A DNA stretch of 12,544 bases from Avoscillospira sp945864925 (GCA_945830595.1 CALZZH010000055.1:1-12544), one strand, 5' to 3'; shown: positions 1 to 7,367, counted from the stretch's first letter. Numbers and translations are program-made. The notes: generated from the letters alone by a model not told the origin.

Positions 1-45
1 GATTCCTCTACGTCTCGTGGGCTCGGAGATGTGTATAAGAGACAG
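1..45 (+). other. Illumina Nextera i7 adapter left on the contig end (artefact)
   Basis: Bases 1-3 (GAT) match the end of the P7 oligo. Bases 4-11 (TCCTCTAC) match the Nextera N712 index as it reads in the i7 adapter. Bases 12-45 match the Nextera read-2 adapter and end with the 19-base Tn5 mosaic end at 27-45. This is library-preparation sequence, not biology. The genome starts at base 46, and open frames crossing this stretch are not real there. Confidence 0.97.
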
Positions 46-1038
46 GTCTACGTTCTCTGCGTTGATGGTAATCCAGCCCTGGCCTTCCAGAACCGTGCTG
101 GAACCTTCACGGAAATTCATGGCGGTGTAGCCCTCAACACCCAGATCCACGGGGCCGGAGATGGTTTCCTTGTTCAGGACCTTCACAGCCAGTGCAATCA
201 TGGCCTGGCCGGCGATGGCAGGATCCCACAGAGTCAGGGACTTGATAACGCCGGACTTCAGCAGCTCTGCGTTGTCAGCGGGCATACCGGTGCCGGTGGT
301 AAAGGCCTTGTCCACCAGACCCATCTCCTGGATGGCGCGGGCGACGCCGGGCGCGTCGAAGGAAGAAGTACCCATGATGCCCTTCAGGTCAGGATAGGCC
401 TTGAAGCACTCCTTGGCCACGTTATAGGCGGTATCGCCGTTGTCGTGGGACTCCACTCTGGGCATTTCCTCCAGCAGGGTCATGTTGGGATAAGCTTCCT
501 TCTGATAGGCCACAGCTGCGTCTGCCCACTCGTTATGGGAGCCGTTGGTCAGGTCAGCCACCATGGTGGTGTACAGGCCTTCGCCGCCCATGGCTTCCGC
601 CAGGTTGTCCATAATGAACTGGCCGTAACCGGCGTTGGAGAAGGCTTCGATGTCGTAGTCCACATTGGTCAGGCCGGAGCCTTCGTGGGCAATCACCACG
701 ATGCCGGCGTCACGGGCTTTCTTCAGAACGGGGTCAATGGACTGAATGTCAACGGGAACCACGCAGATGGCGTCAACCTTCTGGGCAATCAGGTCCTCCA
801 CCAGCGCGGCCTGCAGGGTGGCGTCGATCTGGTCGGTGCCCTTCTGGTAAACGTTCAGTTCCGTGTGGGCGGCGGCGTATTCGTCAACGCCGGTCTTCAT
901 GCGGACGAACCAAGGGTTGGAAGAGTCCTTGGGCACCACAACGATTTCGAACTTGTCGTCCGTCTTGGCGGAGCCGCCGCAGGCAGCCAGGCCAAACACC
1001 ATGACAACAGCCAACAGCAGTGCAATAAGCTTTTTCAT
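46..1038 (-). CDS. Sugar ABC transporter substrate-binding lipoprotein, LsrB/RhaS type (3' end missing)
   Basis: Extracellular solute-binding lipoprotein that should deliver a sugar to an ABC importer. The N-terminus has a Lys-rich start, a hydrophobic stretch and the lipobox LAAC with Cys20 as the lipidated residue, followed by GGSAKTDD. The mature part is a type-I periplasmic-binding fold beginning IVVVPKDSSNPWF, the PKxxxNPWF opening typical of the LsrB/rhamnose-binding branch. The ATG at 1038 follows GGAGG by about 9 bases; an in-frame ATG at 1044 sits too close to that site. 331 codons are present before the adapter, so only a few C-terminal residues and the stop are missing (relatives are about 330-345 residues). 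It lies 57 bases after rhaA in the same direction, which makes L-rhamnose the likely ligand, although autoinducer-2 binders share the fold. The permease and ATPase genes would lie beyond the contig edge. Confidence 0.88.
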
Positions 1039-1072
1039 GATCATTTCCTCCACATTTTTTCAATTTATTCCT

Positions 1073-1084
1073 CTCCCGAAGGAG
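1073..1084 (-). other. Short UUCG hairpin between rhaA and the binding-protein gene
   Basis: On the minus strand the sequence reads CTCC-TTCG-GGAG, a four-pair stem closed by a very stable UUCG tetraloop, 11 bases after the rhaA stop. No T-run follows directly, so it is not an obvious terminator. It could protect the rhaA end of the message or tune expression of the binding protein. The stem is short, so its role is uncertain. Confidence 0.35.
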
Positions 1085-1095
1085 CAGAATACATC

Positions 1096-2367
1096 TTATA
1101 TACGCTGGAACTGCACATCCCGCTCATAGCGGTCCATTTCCTCCAGCCACGCGGCGCCGACACCGGCATTCTTCTTCCAGCACAGGTAGTCCCACACGGC
1201 GTTGACGGGCATATTCTTGCATTCGTCCAGCAGGGCCATGCGCTTGCCAAGATTGCCGGCATATTCTGCCTCCTGCAGCAAGGCGGTGGGCTCCAGCAGA
1301 GCGCTGAGCAAGGCCTTGCCTGCGGCCCGCAGGCCGCAGATCCAGGCGGTCACCCGGTTGACCTGGGCATCGAAGAAGTCCAGGCCCACGCAGATATTCT
1401 GGCCGATGAGGCCGGCCCGCTTGATCTCCTGGAACACTTGGTACAAACCGTCGTCCTGAATCAGCGTGTGGTCGGAGTCCCAGCGGACGCCGCGGGACAG
1501 ATGGAACATGATGCCGTTGAGGAAGGGATAGACGGCGGAAATCTTGTCGGCATAATTTTCCGTGGGATGGAAGTGGCCGGTGTCGATGGTCAGACCCAGA
1601 TTGTTCTTGGCCGCATACGCGATGTAGAAGTCATGGGAGCCCACGGTAAAGCACTCGTTGGCAATGGAGAACACCTTGCCCTCCATACAGTCGCGAATGT
1701 AGCGGGGATCCAGCTTTTCAGCATAGATCTGATCCAGGGAGTCCTTCAGCCGGGCACGGTAGCCCATGCGGTCCGCCGTGTTGTCCTTGGTGCCGTCGGG
1801 GGTCCAGGTATTGTTGAATACCGTGCAGTTCAGTTCCCGGCCGATGGCCTCGCAAATACGGCGGCCATTGATGCCGGCCTGAATCCAATACCGGCGGACC
1901 TCCTCGTCGGGAGACGCCAGAGAGCAGCCGTCCTTCATCATGGGGTGGGTGAAGTAGGAGACATTGAAGTCCACACCCATGTTCCGCTCCTTGGCGAAGT
2001 CAATCCAGTTGCGGAAGTCCTCCACATCGTAGTCCCGGCGCTCCTTATGGGTCTTGGGCTCGGCATACATACTCTGTAGCCCCAGACGGTGGGTGCAGGG
2101 AGAGAACTTCATGGCCTGGGCCAGGTCCTGCCGCAGTTCCTCCCCGTTGCGGGCAGCGCCGGGATAGTTGCCTGTGACCGTATTCTCAGAGTGGACATTC
2201 TCAAACGATTCGAAGCCTTTGACGTCATCACCGGCCCAGCTGTGAATCGAGATCCCCACTTTTTCAAATTCCTTCAGGGCCTGCTCCGTATCCACGCCAT
2301 AAGCCGCAAACAGTTCCTTCGCGTTTTCATAGTTCTGCAGAATGGTTTTTTCGTCTGGAATATACAA
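1096..2367 (-). CDS. rhaA: L-rhamnose isomerase
   Basis: Cytoplasmic metal-dependent isomerase converting L-rhamnose to L-rhamnulose, the first catabolic step. The 423 residues match the E. coli enzyme (419 residues) by eye along the whole length. Shared blocks include SIHSWAGDDVKGFE, TGNYPG (65-70), the NECFTVGSHDFY block with Glu238, TIDTGHFHPTE with Asp262, HLSRGVRWDSDH with His289, and GLDFFDAQVNR with Asp330. These are the positions that bind the catalytic and structural metals in the family. I chose the TTG at 2367 because AAGGAG lies 8 bases upstream. A GTG at 2376 is in frame but abuts the ribosome binding site, so it is less likely. A strong promoter lies about 60-90 bases upstream, and a sugar-binding lipoprotein gene follows in the same direction. 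Confidence 0.96.
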   Translation of the reverse strand: MYIPDEKTILQNYENAKELFAAYGVDTEQALKEFEKVGISIHSWAGDDVKGFESFENVHSENTVTGNYPGAARNGEELRQDLAQAMKFSPCTHRLGLQSMYAEPKTHKERRDYDVEDFRNWIDFAKERNMGVDFNVSYFTHPMMKDGCSLASPDEEVRRYWIQAGINGRRICEAIGRELNCTVFNNTWTPDGTKDNTADRMGYRARLKDSLDQIYAEKLDPRYIRDCMEGKVFSIANECFTVGSHDFYIAYAAKNNLGLTIDTGHFHPTENYADKISAVYPFLNGIMFHLSRGVRWDSDHTLIQDDGLYQVFQEIKRAGLIGQNICVGLDFFDAQVNRVTAWICGLRAAGKALLSALLEPTALLQEAEYAGNLGKRMALLDECKNMPVNAVWDYLCWKKNAGVGAAWLEEMDRYERDVQFQRI

Positions 2368-2385
2368 ATTGAACACTCCTTTTTC

Positions 2386-2443
2386 ACAGGTGCTTGGGCA
2401 AATACTCCAAGAAAGCTTCCTTTTTTCAAATCATAGCACCTGT
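2386..2443. repeat. 9-base inverted repeat flanking the rhaA transcription start
   Basis: ACAGGTGCT at 2386-2394 and AGCACCTGT at 2435-2443 are perfect reverse complements, with centres 49 bases apart. One arm overlaps the spacer and the edge of the -10 box of the rhaA promoter; the other lies just upstream of the rhaA ribosome binding site. Because the first arm is upstream of the expected start, it would not be in the RNA, so a pair of protein half-sites is more likely than a transcript hairpin. No regulator can be assigned from sequence. Confidence 0.4.
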
Positions 2444-2458
2444 ATCCGGATTTTTCAA
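2430..2458 (-). promoter_or_regulatory. Sigma-A promoter of rhaA
   Basis: On the minus strand TTGAAA (2458-2453), a 17-base spacer and TATGAT (2435-2430) fit the housekeeping consensus closely. Transcription should start near 2423, giving a leader of about 55 bases before the TTG start of rhaA. It lies after the terminator of the upstream regulator gene, so the rhaA operon has its own control. Confidence 0.8.
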
Positions 2459-2477
2459 TTCGTTTCCTTTCCTTCTT

Positions 2478-2682
2478 CTAATTTTCATTAATTTTTATTT
2501 TGTGCTTTACAGAAGGCTTATTTCTTCCGTCAATATGCTCAGTTCGATGCTTCAGAAATTGTGCACATTTTCCCCAATTTCTGTGGTGTCTATTTCGAGT
2601 CTTTTTTCTATATTGACGTTTGAAACCCAATAAATTCCAGGTTTTGCCAATCCGTTTCCAACTCCGTTTTTATGAAAATTAG
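2478..2682. repeat. Nested inverted repeats in the AT-rich gap upstream of rhaA
   Basis: Three perfect inverted pairs occur in the same nested order: CTAATTTTCAT at 2478-2488 with its complement at 2672-2682; CGTCAATAT at 2528-2536 with its complement at 2610-2618; and CAGAAATTG at 2553-2561 with its complement at 2575-2583 (13-base spacer). They share a rough centre near 2568-2580, as if the region were a decayed palindrome or a multi-site operator. The outer pair is AT-rich, so chance cannot be excluded. There is no gene between 2377 and 2701. Confidence 0.4.
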
Positions 2683-2709
2683 TAAAAATTAGGGCTGTAG
2701 ATTACAGCC
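2683..2709 (-). terminator. Intrinsic terminator overlapping the stop codon of the rha-region lacI gene
   Basis: On the minus strand a perfect seven-pair stem, GGCTGTA and TACAGCC (2709-2703 and 2699-2693), has a three-base loop and is followed by CTAATTTTTA. The TAA stop at 2704-2702 lies inside the hairpin. It should separate the kinase-regulator transcript from rhaA. Confidence 0.65.
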
Positions 2710-3724
2710 GAACAGAGTCCCGGATCACGATCTTCGCTTTGATCAGAACATCCTGCGTCGTCTGATTCCGGTTCTCCATGCGGTTCAGCAGCGCCTGGAA
2801 GCAGCTGCGGCCCAGCTGGCGCATATCCTGGGCAATGGTGGTCAGGGGCGGATCATAGAAGGCGGCAATGGAGATATCGTCAAATCCCACCACGCCCACA
2901 TCCCGCGGGACATGGAGTCCCCCGGACTTCAGGGCTGCGATCAGCCCCATGGCAATCAGGTCGCTGGTGCACACAAAAATCTGCGGCAGCGGCCGGAAGC
3001 GCTCCAAAGGCAGGAATAAGCGATAGGCGCCCTCCGCTTTGTTCAGCCGCAGCTCCGGCCGCAGAAAGACCCATCGCTCTTCCACCGCCAGCCCGTTTTC
3101 CGCCATGCCCTGCAGGAAGCCCTGATAGCGGTCGGTGCAATTGCTCATGATCAGATCCTCGGAGACATAGCCAATACGGGAGTACCCCGCCCGGGCCAGC
3201 CGGCCGATCAGCCGGCGCATGGCGTCCTGGTTGTCTGTGCCGACGGTATCGATGGGCACATTGGGCATCCGCCGGTCCCCCAGCACCACCGGCACTTTTT
3301 TTGCCGCATGTATGATCTGCTGGTCATTTTCCATGGAGCCGCCAAAGAAGATCAGGCCCTTGACACCGGACTGGAGCAGGCTGCGGATATACCGGCTCTC
3401 CGCCTGGCGGCGGTGCTCCATGGAGCACACCATCACCGCGTAATCCCGCTCCCAGGCGGCCTGAAAAACCGCCTGGATCGAGCGGGCATAGAACTCATTG
3501 GAAATCTCCGGCACGAACACACCGATGATCCGCTGACCCCGGTTGAGATCCGCCGAAGGCCGGGGAATATAGCCCAGCTTTCCAATGGCCTGCCGCACCC
3601 GGTCGGAGGTCTCCTCTGTGATGCTGGCCGTCTGGTTGATCACATGGGAGACCGTGGTGACGGATACGCCGGCTTCTTTGGCCACATCCTCCATGGTGAC
3701 GGCTTTCCGCCGGATTTTTTCCAT
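2702..3724 (-). CDS. LacI-family transcriptional regulator, probably of the rhamnose genes
   Basis: DNA-binding repressor of 340 residues, the usual LacI-family length. The N-terminal helix-turn-helix (about 10-32) reads TMEDVAKEAGVSVTTVSHVIN. It is followed by the third helix and hinge (about 36-62; GYIPRPSADLNRG is a variant of the usual YxPNxxAR hinge), then a sugar-sensing periplasmic-binding-protein-like domain from about 65 (RIIGVFVPEISNEFYA) to the end, with the typical GVVGFDDISIAAFYDPPLTTIAQD block. The ATG at 3724 has AAAGGGAAG upstream. The gene starts 18 bases after the kinase stop codon and is very likely cotranscribed with it. Position suggests it controls rhaA and the kinase, but I found no clear CG-centred LacI operator at either promoter, so the target is inferred. 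Confidence 0.9.
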   Translation of the reverse strand: MEKIRRKAVTMEDVAKEAGVSVTTVSHVINQTASITEETSDRVRQAIGKLGYIPRPSADLNRGQRIIGVFVPEISNEFYARSIQAVFQAAWERDYAVMVCSMEHRRQAESRYIRSLLQSGVKGLIFFGGSMENDQQIIHAAKKVPVVLGDRRMPNVPIDTVGTDNQDAMRRLIGRLARAGYSRIGYVSEDLIMSNCTDRYQGFLQGMAENGLAVEERWVFLRPELRLNKAEGAYRLFLPLERFRPLPQIFVCTSDLIAMGLIAALKSGGLHVPRDVGVVGFDDISIAAFYDPPLTTIAQDMRQLGRSCFQALLNRMENRNQTTQDVLIKAKIVIRDSVRL

Positions 3725-3742
3725 TGGTCTCTTCCCTTTCGT

Positions 3743-4633
3743 CTATGCTTCCAGCGCCGTTGCCCGCACTTCCTCCAGCGTCGGGATCGAGCTGGTGGCG
3801 CCCATGCGGGTCACAGCAATGGCGGACGCTCTGGCGCCATCGTCCAGACACGCGGCCATGTTCTCTCCCCGGGCCATGCCCGCCAGCAGGAATCCCGTGA
3901 ACGTATCGCCGGCAGCCGTTGTATCCACAGCCTTGACATGGTAGGCCTTCTGGCGGATGCGGCGGCCGCCGCCCTGGTAGAGCGAGCCCTTGGAGCCCAG
4001 CGTCAGCACCACCTGCGCTTCCGGGAACTTTTCCGCCATGGCCGCCAGAATCTCCTCCGGTTCCTGCTCTCCGGTGATGGACATGCCCTCATCCTCATTC
4101 ATAATGAACAGGGAAACCCGGCTCAGATCGCAGGCCAGCACCTTTTCGTTCATGGGGGAGGGATTCAGCGCCACCACCATGCCCTTTTCATGGGCTTTTT
4201 CAATGAGGTAGTCCACACAGTTGATCTCATTCTGCAGCAAAATCAAATCGCCCGCGTCAAAGTTGGCCAGGACCTCGTCGCAGTATTCCCGGCTGTTGGC
4301 CCGGTTGGCGCCGCCGTTGAGCACAATGCAGTTCTGGCCGTTGGAATCCACCTGGATAAATGTACTGCCGGTGCCGACCTCCACGGTGCGCAGCCAGGTG
4401 CAGTCCGCCCCGGCCTCTTCCAGCAGCCCCCGCAGTTCCTGTCCGTCCGGTCCGATGTTGCCGGCATGATAGACCCGGCAGCCCGCCCGGGCAATGGCCA
4501 CAGACTGGTTCATACCCTTGCCGCCGGGGAAGTTTTCCACGCTCAGGGAATCGATGGTCTGCCCCGGCCGGACAATCTCCGCCACCTGGAACACATGGTC
4601 AATATTCAGAGATCCAAAATTCAAAACTTTCAT
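3743..4633 (-). CDS. PfkB-family carbohydrate kinase, ribokinase-like
   Basis: ATP-dependent sugar kinase of 296 residues (E. coli ribokinase has 309). Visible hallmarks are the N-terminal GSLNIDHVF with substrate-binding Asp12, the PfkB signature 1 GGKGMNQS (37-44), the NGGAN loop (106-110), NPSP (157-160), and signature 2 DTTAAGDTFTG (237-247) with catalytic-base Asp243. The end, AIAVTRMGATSSIPT, matches ribokinase (AIAVTRKGAQPSVP). The ATG at 4633 has GGAGG about 9 bases upstream; extending to 4720 would run into the preceding terminator. It lies directly upstream of a lacI gene and near rhaA. Ribose is the default substrate by resemblance, but in this setting it might phosphorylate L-rhamnulose or another ketose. 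The usual L-rhamnulokinase RhaB belongs to the unrelated FGGY family. Confidence 0.88.
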   Translation of the reverse strand: MKVLNFGSLNIDHVFQVAEIVRPGQTIDSLSVENFPGGKGMNQSVAIARAGCRVYHAGNIGPDGQELRGLLEEAGADCTWLRTVEVGTGSTFIQVDSNGQNCIVLNGGANRANSREYCDEVLANFDAGDLILLQNEINCVDYLIEKAHEKGMVVALNPSPMNEKVLACDLSRVSLFIMNEDEGMSITGEQEPEEILAAMAEKFPEAQVVLTLGSKGSLYQGGGRRIRQKAYHVKAVDTTAAGDTFTGFLLAGMARGENMAACLDDGARASAIAVTRMGATSSIPTLEEVRATALEA

Positions 4634-4667
4634 AAAAGCGTCCTCCGTTGTTATTTGCTTCCATTTG

Positions 4668-4696
4668 AGTATAGAACATCCGCCAAAAAATAGCAA
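4668..4696 (-). promoter_or_regulatory. Promoter of the PfkB kinase-lacI operon
   Basis: On the minus strand TTGCTA (4696-4691), a 17-base spacer and TATACT (4673-4668). The -35 box lies in the tail of the upstream terminator, so one operon ends and the next begins within about 30 bases. The leader is about 30 bases. Confidence 0.6.
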
Positions 4697-4732
4697 GACG
4701 GCAGCGCAAAATGTCACCATTTTGCACTGCCG
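4685..4732 (-). terminator. Intrinsic terminator of the aldolase-transporter operon
   Basis: On the minus strand a 15-pair stem (4732-4718 with 4713-4699, one G-U wobble) is capped by GTGA, a GNRA tetraloop. It is followed by a T-rich tail ending TATTTTTT. It begins 20 bases after the stop codon of the NRAMP-like gene. Confidence 0.9.
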
Positions 4733-4752
4733 CGAAGGAGGAGGCAGGTTGC

Positions 4753-6012
4753 TTAGCTGAACAGCTTGATCAGGGAGGACGCGGTCATGACCAGGACGAA
4801 CAGATAGCTGATGGTCATGCAGATACGCAGGGCCGTGGGCGCTTTATAGCCCTCGTTGACATCCTTGCGCCAGATCAGCAGAGTGATGAACAGGCCGGCC
4901 ACCGGGGTGGATACGGACGTTCCCAGGTTGGCCAGGAAAATCAGCTGCGTGGGAGAACCACCATAGCTGTAGCATACGATGACGCCGAAGGCCAGGCACA
5001 GCATGCAGCCGATGCGGACAAACTTGGACTTCAGGCTCACATCCCGGTTGAAGCCGGCGCCCAGAAGCACCATGCCACGCTGGGTGTTGCCCAGCAGGGA
5101 GGAAAAGCCAGCGCCCAGCAGAGCGATACCCATGATATAGCGGGCGGCGTTGCCCATGATGGGCACCAGCATCTCCGCCAGCTGCGCGGGAGCCTTGATG
5201 GTTTCACCGGTGGGGTTCAGAACAATGGCGCCCACCAGGATGATGGCACCGGTAATCAGCACCACGCTGAGGACATGCACCAACGCATCCGTGAACATGA
5301 CACCGTTGAACAGGTCCTCCTTTTTCCACTTCTTCTCCTTGCCCAGATAGGTGTTATACACGCCGGTAGTCACGGAGGCATTGGTGGACACAAAGGCCAG
5401 CGCAGTGGTCAGGCTGCCGGCGGGCAGTGCAAAGCCCACCATGCCCTTGCCGAACCGGCTCCAATCCGGGCCGCCCACGCCGATGAGAGTGGCATAGAAG
5501 GACACAATCATGCCCAGAATGCAGACGGTGATAAACTTTTCCACCACGGAATAGACATTTTTTGCAAAATAGCAGTAGATCACCACGGCAATCATAATGG
5601 CAGAGCCGATTTTCCAGTTGAGGCCGGTGATCAGGTTCATGCCTGCGCCGGTGCCGGAAATGTTGCCCATGGTAAAGAACAGGCAGGCCAGGAACGTGGC
5701 CACGCTGACAAAGCCGGCCGCCACGGGGCCGTAGTATTTACGGATGGCGTGAATGGTGGGCATACCGGTCACAATGGCCAGCCGGTTGGTGGTCATCATA
5801 AAGGTAATTCCCATGAAGATAATTGGAATCAGAATCCAGATCAAAGCATAGCCATAGTTGGCGCCTAGCATGGCGGCGGTGGTAATGGCGCCGGGGCCCA
5901 CCACAATGCCCGTGGCGATCAGGCCGGGGCCAATGCGCTTGAGCAGATCTTTCAGGGGAAGCCGCTGGATATCCGCGCCAAAGGCCTGCGCGGTGTTTTC
6001 CTTGTTGCTCAT
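4753..6012 (-). CDS. NRAMP-fold membrane transporter lacking the metal-binding motifs
   Basis: Integral membrane protein of 419 residues with about 11 hydrophobic helices. The first helix block, GPGLIATGIVVGPGAITTAA (28-47), followed by GANYGYALIW, aligns directly with the NRAMP TM1 region (GPxxIA...DPGN...GxxYGYxLLW), so family membership is clear. The metal-coordinating DPGN has become GPGA (39-42): the Asp is Gly39 and the Asn is Ala42. The TM6 Met-Pro-His motif is also absent; that region reads STNASVTTG (209-217). The ATG at 6012 has AAAGGAG about 8 bases upstream. The gene follows an aldolase gene by 69 bases and is probably cotranscribed with it under LacI-type control. Automated pipelines may call it a manganese/iron transporter. 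The sequence argues against that, and the context favours an organic acid or sugar-acid substrate, which is inference. Confidence 0.88.
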   Translation of the reverse strand: MSNKENTAQAFGADIQRLPLKDLLKRIGPGLIATGIVVGPGAITTAAMLGANYGYALIWILIPIIFMGITFMMTTNRLAIVTGMPTIHAIRKYYGPVAAGFVSVATFLACLFFTMGNISGTGAGMNLITGLNWKIGSAIMIAVVIYCYFAKNVYSVVEKFITVCILGMIVSFYATLIGVGGPDWSRFGKGMVGFALPAGSLTTALAFVSTNASVTTGVYNTYLGKEKKWKKEDLFNGVMFTDALVHVLSVVLITGAIILVGAIVLNPTGETIKAPAQLAEMLVPIMGNAARYIMGIALLGAGFSSLLGNTQRGMVLLGAGFNRDVSLKSKFVRIGCMLCLAFGVIVCYSYGGSPTQLIFLANLGTSVSTPVAGLFITLLIWRKDVNEGYKAPTALRICMTISYLFVLVMTASSLIKLFS

Positions 6013-6036
6013 AGACGTCTCCTTTTCTCTTTTGCA

Positions 6037-6069
6037 CAAACGGCGCTGCGGGGTGTGCAGCGCCGTTTG
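6037..6069 (-). other. Strong intercistronic hairpin without a T-run
   Basis: CAAACGGCGCTGC (6037-6049) and its perfect complement (6057-6069) form a 13-pair stem with a seven-base loop between the aldolase and transporter genes. On the minus strand it is followed by TGCAAAAGAG, not a T-run, and the plus strand has no T-run either. It is better explained as an mRNA-stabilising or processing element that sets the ratio of the two products than as a terminator. Confidence 0.65.
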
Positions 6070-6081
6070 CAATTCCAATTC

Positions 6082-7053
6082 TTACTTGTACTGCTCCATA
6101 TCAACCTTGGGCAGCTGGCTGCGCTCCAGGCCCAGGGAGATCCAGTCCTTCTCCTCCTGGTTCAGAGGCAGGACGGGCTTGCGCATGAGGCCGCTGGAGA
6201 AAATGCCGCGCTGTACCAGCGCTTCCTTCAGGCGGGCATGGGCTTCACCGGAGGGCTGGCCGCCGCCGTAGATAGCCTGGGAAATGTGATAGATCCGGTT
6301 GGACCAGTCCTGTGCTTCCTTCAGGGTGTGCTTGTCGGGGTTGGCGAACACCTCGCGGGCGGGGCAGATCAGCTCAGGCACGCAGCCGGCGAAGCCGATC
6401 AGAGCGCCGTCCATGCCGGGGAACCAGCTGACGCACAGAGTCTCGTCGTGGCAGGTGATCAGGGAGATGTCGGGGCACTCCTGCCGCAGCAGACGCACGT
6501 CATGCTCGTAGATGGAGGTCACGCGGGTGCCCATCTTGATGCACTTGACATGGTCGATTTCCTTGCACATCTTGATCAGGGTCTCCACGGGATAGAAGGC
6601 CTTGGAGGTGGCGGGATACAGATGGATCACGATGTCGATGTCAGCGCCCTCGGCCACGTCCTTGACATACTGGAAGGGTGCATCGGGATGCATGCCGAAC
6701 CGCAGCCACATGTGAGGCGGCATCAGCAGAATGCCATCGGCGCCGGCAGCCTTGGCCTCGGCAGCCATCTCAATGGACTCGGCCGTGTTCTCGCAGTTGA
6801 CGCCGGAGACAATGGTCATGATGTCGCCGCACTCTTCAGCGCAGATTTCCACGACGCGCTTGCGCTCGGCGCGGGTCAGGCCGGTGATTTCGCCGGTGTG
6901 ACCATTGCAGACCAGGCCCTGGATGCCCTGGTTATAGAAGCTCTTGATCCAGCGCAGATAAGCGCGGAACTCGGGTTCGTTGATGGAATAGTCGTCATTC
7001 AGAGGAACAGAAACAGCGGGGAAGATGGTCTTGAAGTTCTTTACCTTAGCCAT
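6082..7053 (-). CDS. DapA/N-acetylneuraminate lyase superfamily class I aldolase, substrate unknown
   Basis: Soluble TIM-barrel Schiff-base enzyme of 323 residues that would cleave or dehydrate a 2-keto acid, typically releasing pyruvate. Visible family elements are FPAVSVPLNDDYSIN at the start, NGHTGEITGLTRAER (50-64, the GTTGE/GSTGE loop), the catalytic Tyr146 in HLYPATSK, and Lys173 in KCIKMGTR as the Schiff-base lysine. It is unlikely to be lysine-pathway DapA: the loop reads GHTGE, and the YNVPxRT arginine region reads YPATSKAF. It is also longer than DapA (about 290). The ATG at 7053 follows AAGGAG. It is the first gene of an operon with an NRAMP-like transporter and faces a lacI gene across shared operators, so a sugar-acid catabolic role is likely. 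Confidence 0.88.
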   Translation of the reverse strand: MAKVKNFKTIFPAVSVPLNDDYSINEPEFRAYLRWIKSFYNQGIQGLVCNGHTGEITGLTRAERKRVVEICAEECGDIMTIVSGVNCENTAESIEMAAEAKAAGADGILLMPPHMWLRFGMHPDAPFQYVKDVAEGADIDIVIHLYPATSKAFYPVETLIKMCKEIDHVKCIKMGTRVTSIYEHDVRLLRQECPDISLITCHDETLCVSWFPGMDGALIGFAGCVPELICPAREVFANPDKHTLKEAQDWSNRIYHISQAIYGGGQPSGEAHARLKEALVQRGIFSSGLMRKPVLPLNQEEKDWISLGLERSQLPKVDMEQYK

Positions 7054-7144
7054 GAGAAGTATCTCCTTTTCATTGTTGTAGTTTGAGATTCTGTCTGCCC
7101 CGATCTTCCGCTCGGCTGCGCGCCCGCCGGCTTTCGCATCGTTT

Positions 7145-7160
7145 GTGCAAACGTTTGTAT
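7145..7160. promoter_or_regulatory. LacI-type operator O1 at the aldolase promoter
   Basis: Contains the perfect palindrome CAAACGTTTG at 7148-7157 and matches O2 at 14 of 16 positions. It begins about 7 bases downstream of the expected aldolase transcription start, a position that would block polymerase. The aldolase leader is about 110 bases and is GC-rich beyond this site. Confidence 0.8.
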
Positions 7161-7173
7161 TTCCTATGGCTCA

Positions 7174-7202
7174 TTTATACCATACGCTTCGTTTCTCGTC
7201 AA
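7174..7202 (-). promoter_or_regulatory. Sigma-A promoter of the aldolase-transporter operon
   Basis: On the minus strand TTGACG (7202-7197), a 17-base spacer and TATAAA (7179-7174), each hexamer five of six to consensus. The expected start is near 7167, just ahead of operator O1. Confidence 0.82.
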
Positions 7203-7338
7203 CCGATTCGGCCTTCTCTGCAATATTTTGCATATGGTCTGCAAAAAGTTGTAGAAACTGTACGAATACACACATCTTTTTCTCCTGTTTTGTATATAAT
7301 GTACAATTCTCTTCCAGCTGGTAAGGAAATGAAATTTC

Positions 7339-7367
7339 TTGTTTTTCACGCGCAGCTGTGCTATACT
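7339..7367 (+). promoter_or_regulatory. Promoter of the divergent lacI gene, extended -10 type
   Basis: TATACT at 7362-7367 is preceded by TGC (7359-7361), an extended -10 element. A weak TTGTTT lies 17 bases upstream at 7339-7344. The start would fall near 7374, at the edge of operator O2, which predicts autorepression. Confidence 0.65.

Noticed and set aside
31..2079. 682-codon open frame on the plus strand
   Set aside because: It starts inside the adapter and is antisense to the binding-protein and rhaA genes, whose proteins are clearly recognisable. It is a shadow produced by codon bias.
3308..5868. Long plus-strand open frames at 3308-4693 and 4711-5868
   Set aside because: Antisense to the LacI, PfkB and NRAMP-like genes. 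Their translations are His/Gly/Gln-rich low-complexity sequence without domains.
4753..6012. Manganese/iron transporter MntH
   Set aside because: The metal-coordinating DPGN and MPH residues are absent, although the fold is NRAMP.
6082..7053. Lysine-biosynthesis dihydrodipicolinate synthase (dapA)
   Set aside because: The GTTGE loop is GHTGE, the conserved arginine segment after the catalytic tyrosine is missing, and the gene sits in a LacI-controlled transport operon.
6055..7086. 343-codon plus-strand open frame
   Set aside because: Lies antisense to the aldolase gene and has no recognisable motif or ribosome binding site.
7145..7160. Catabolite-responsive (CcpA cre) site
   Set aside because: The TGCAAACG half fits but the other half does not, while three related sites cluster around the local lacI gene, which better explains them.
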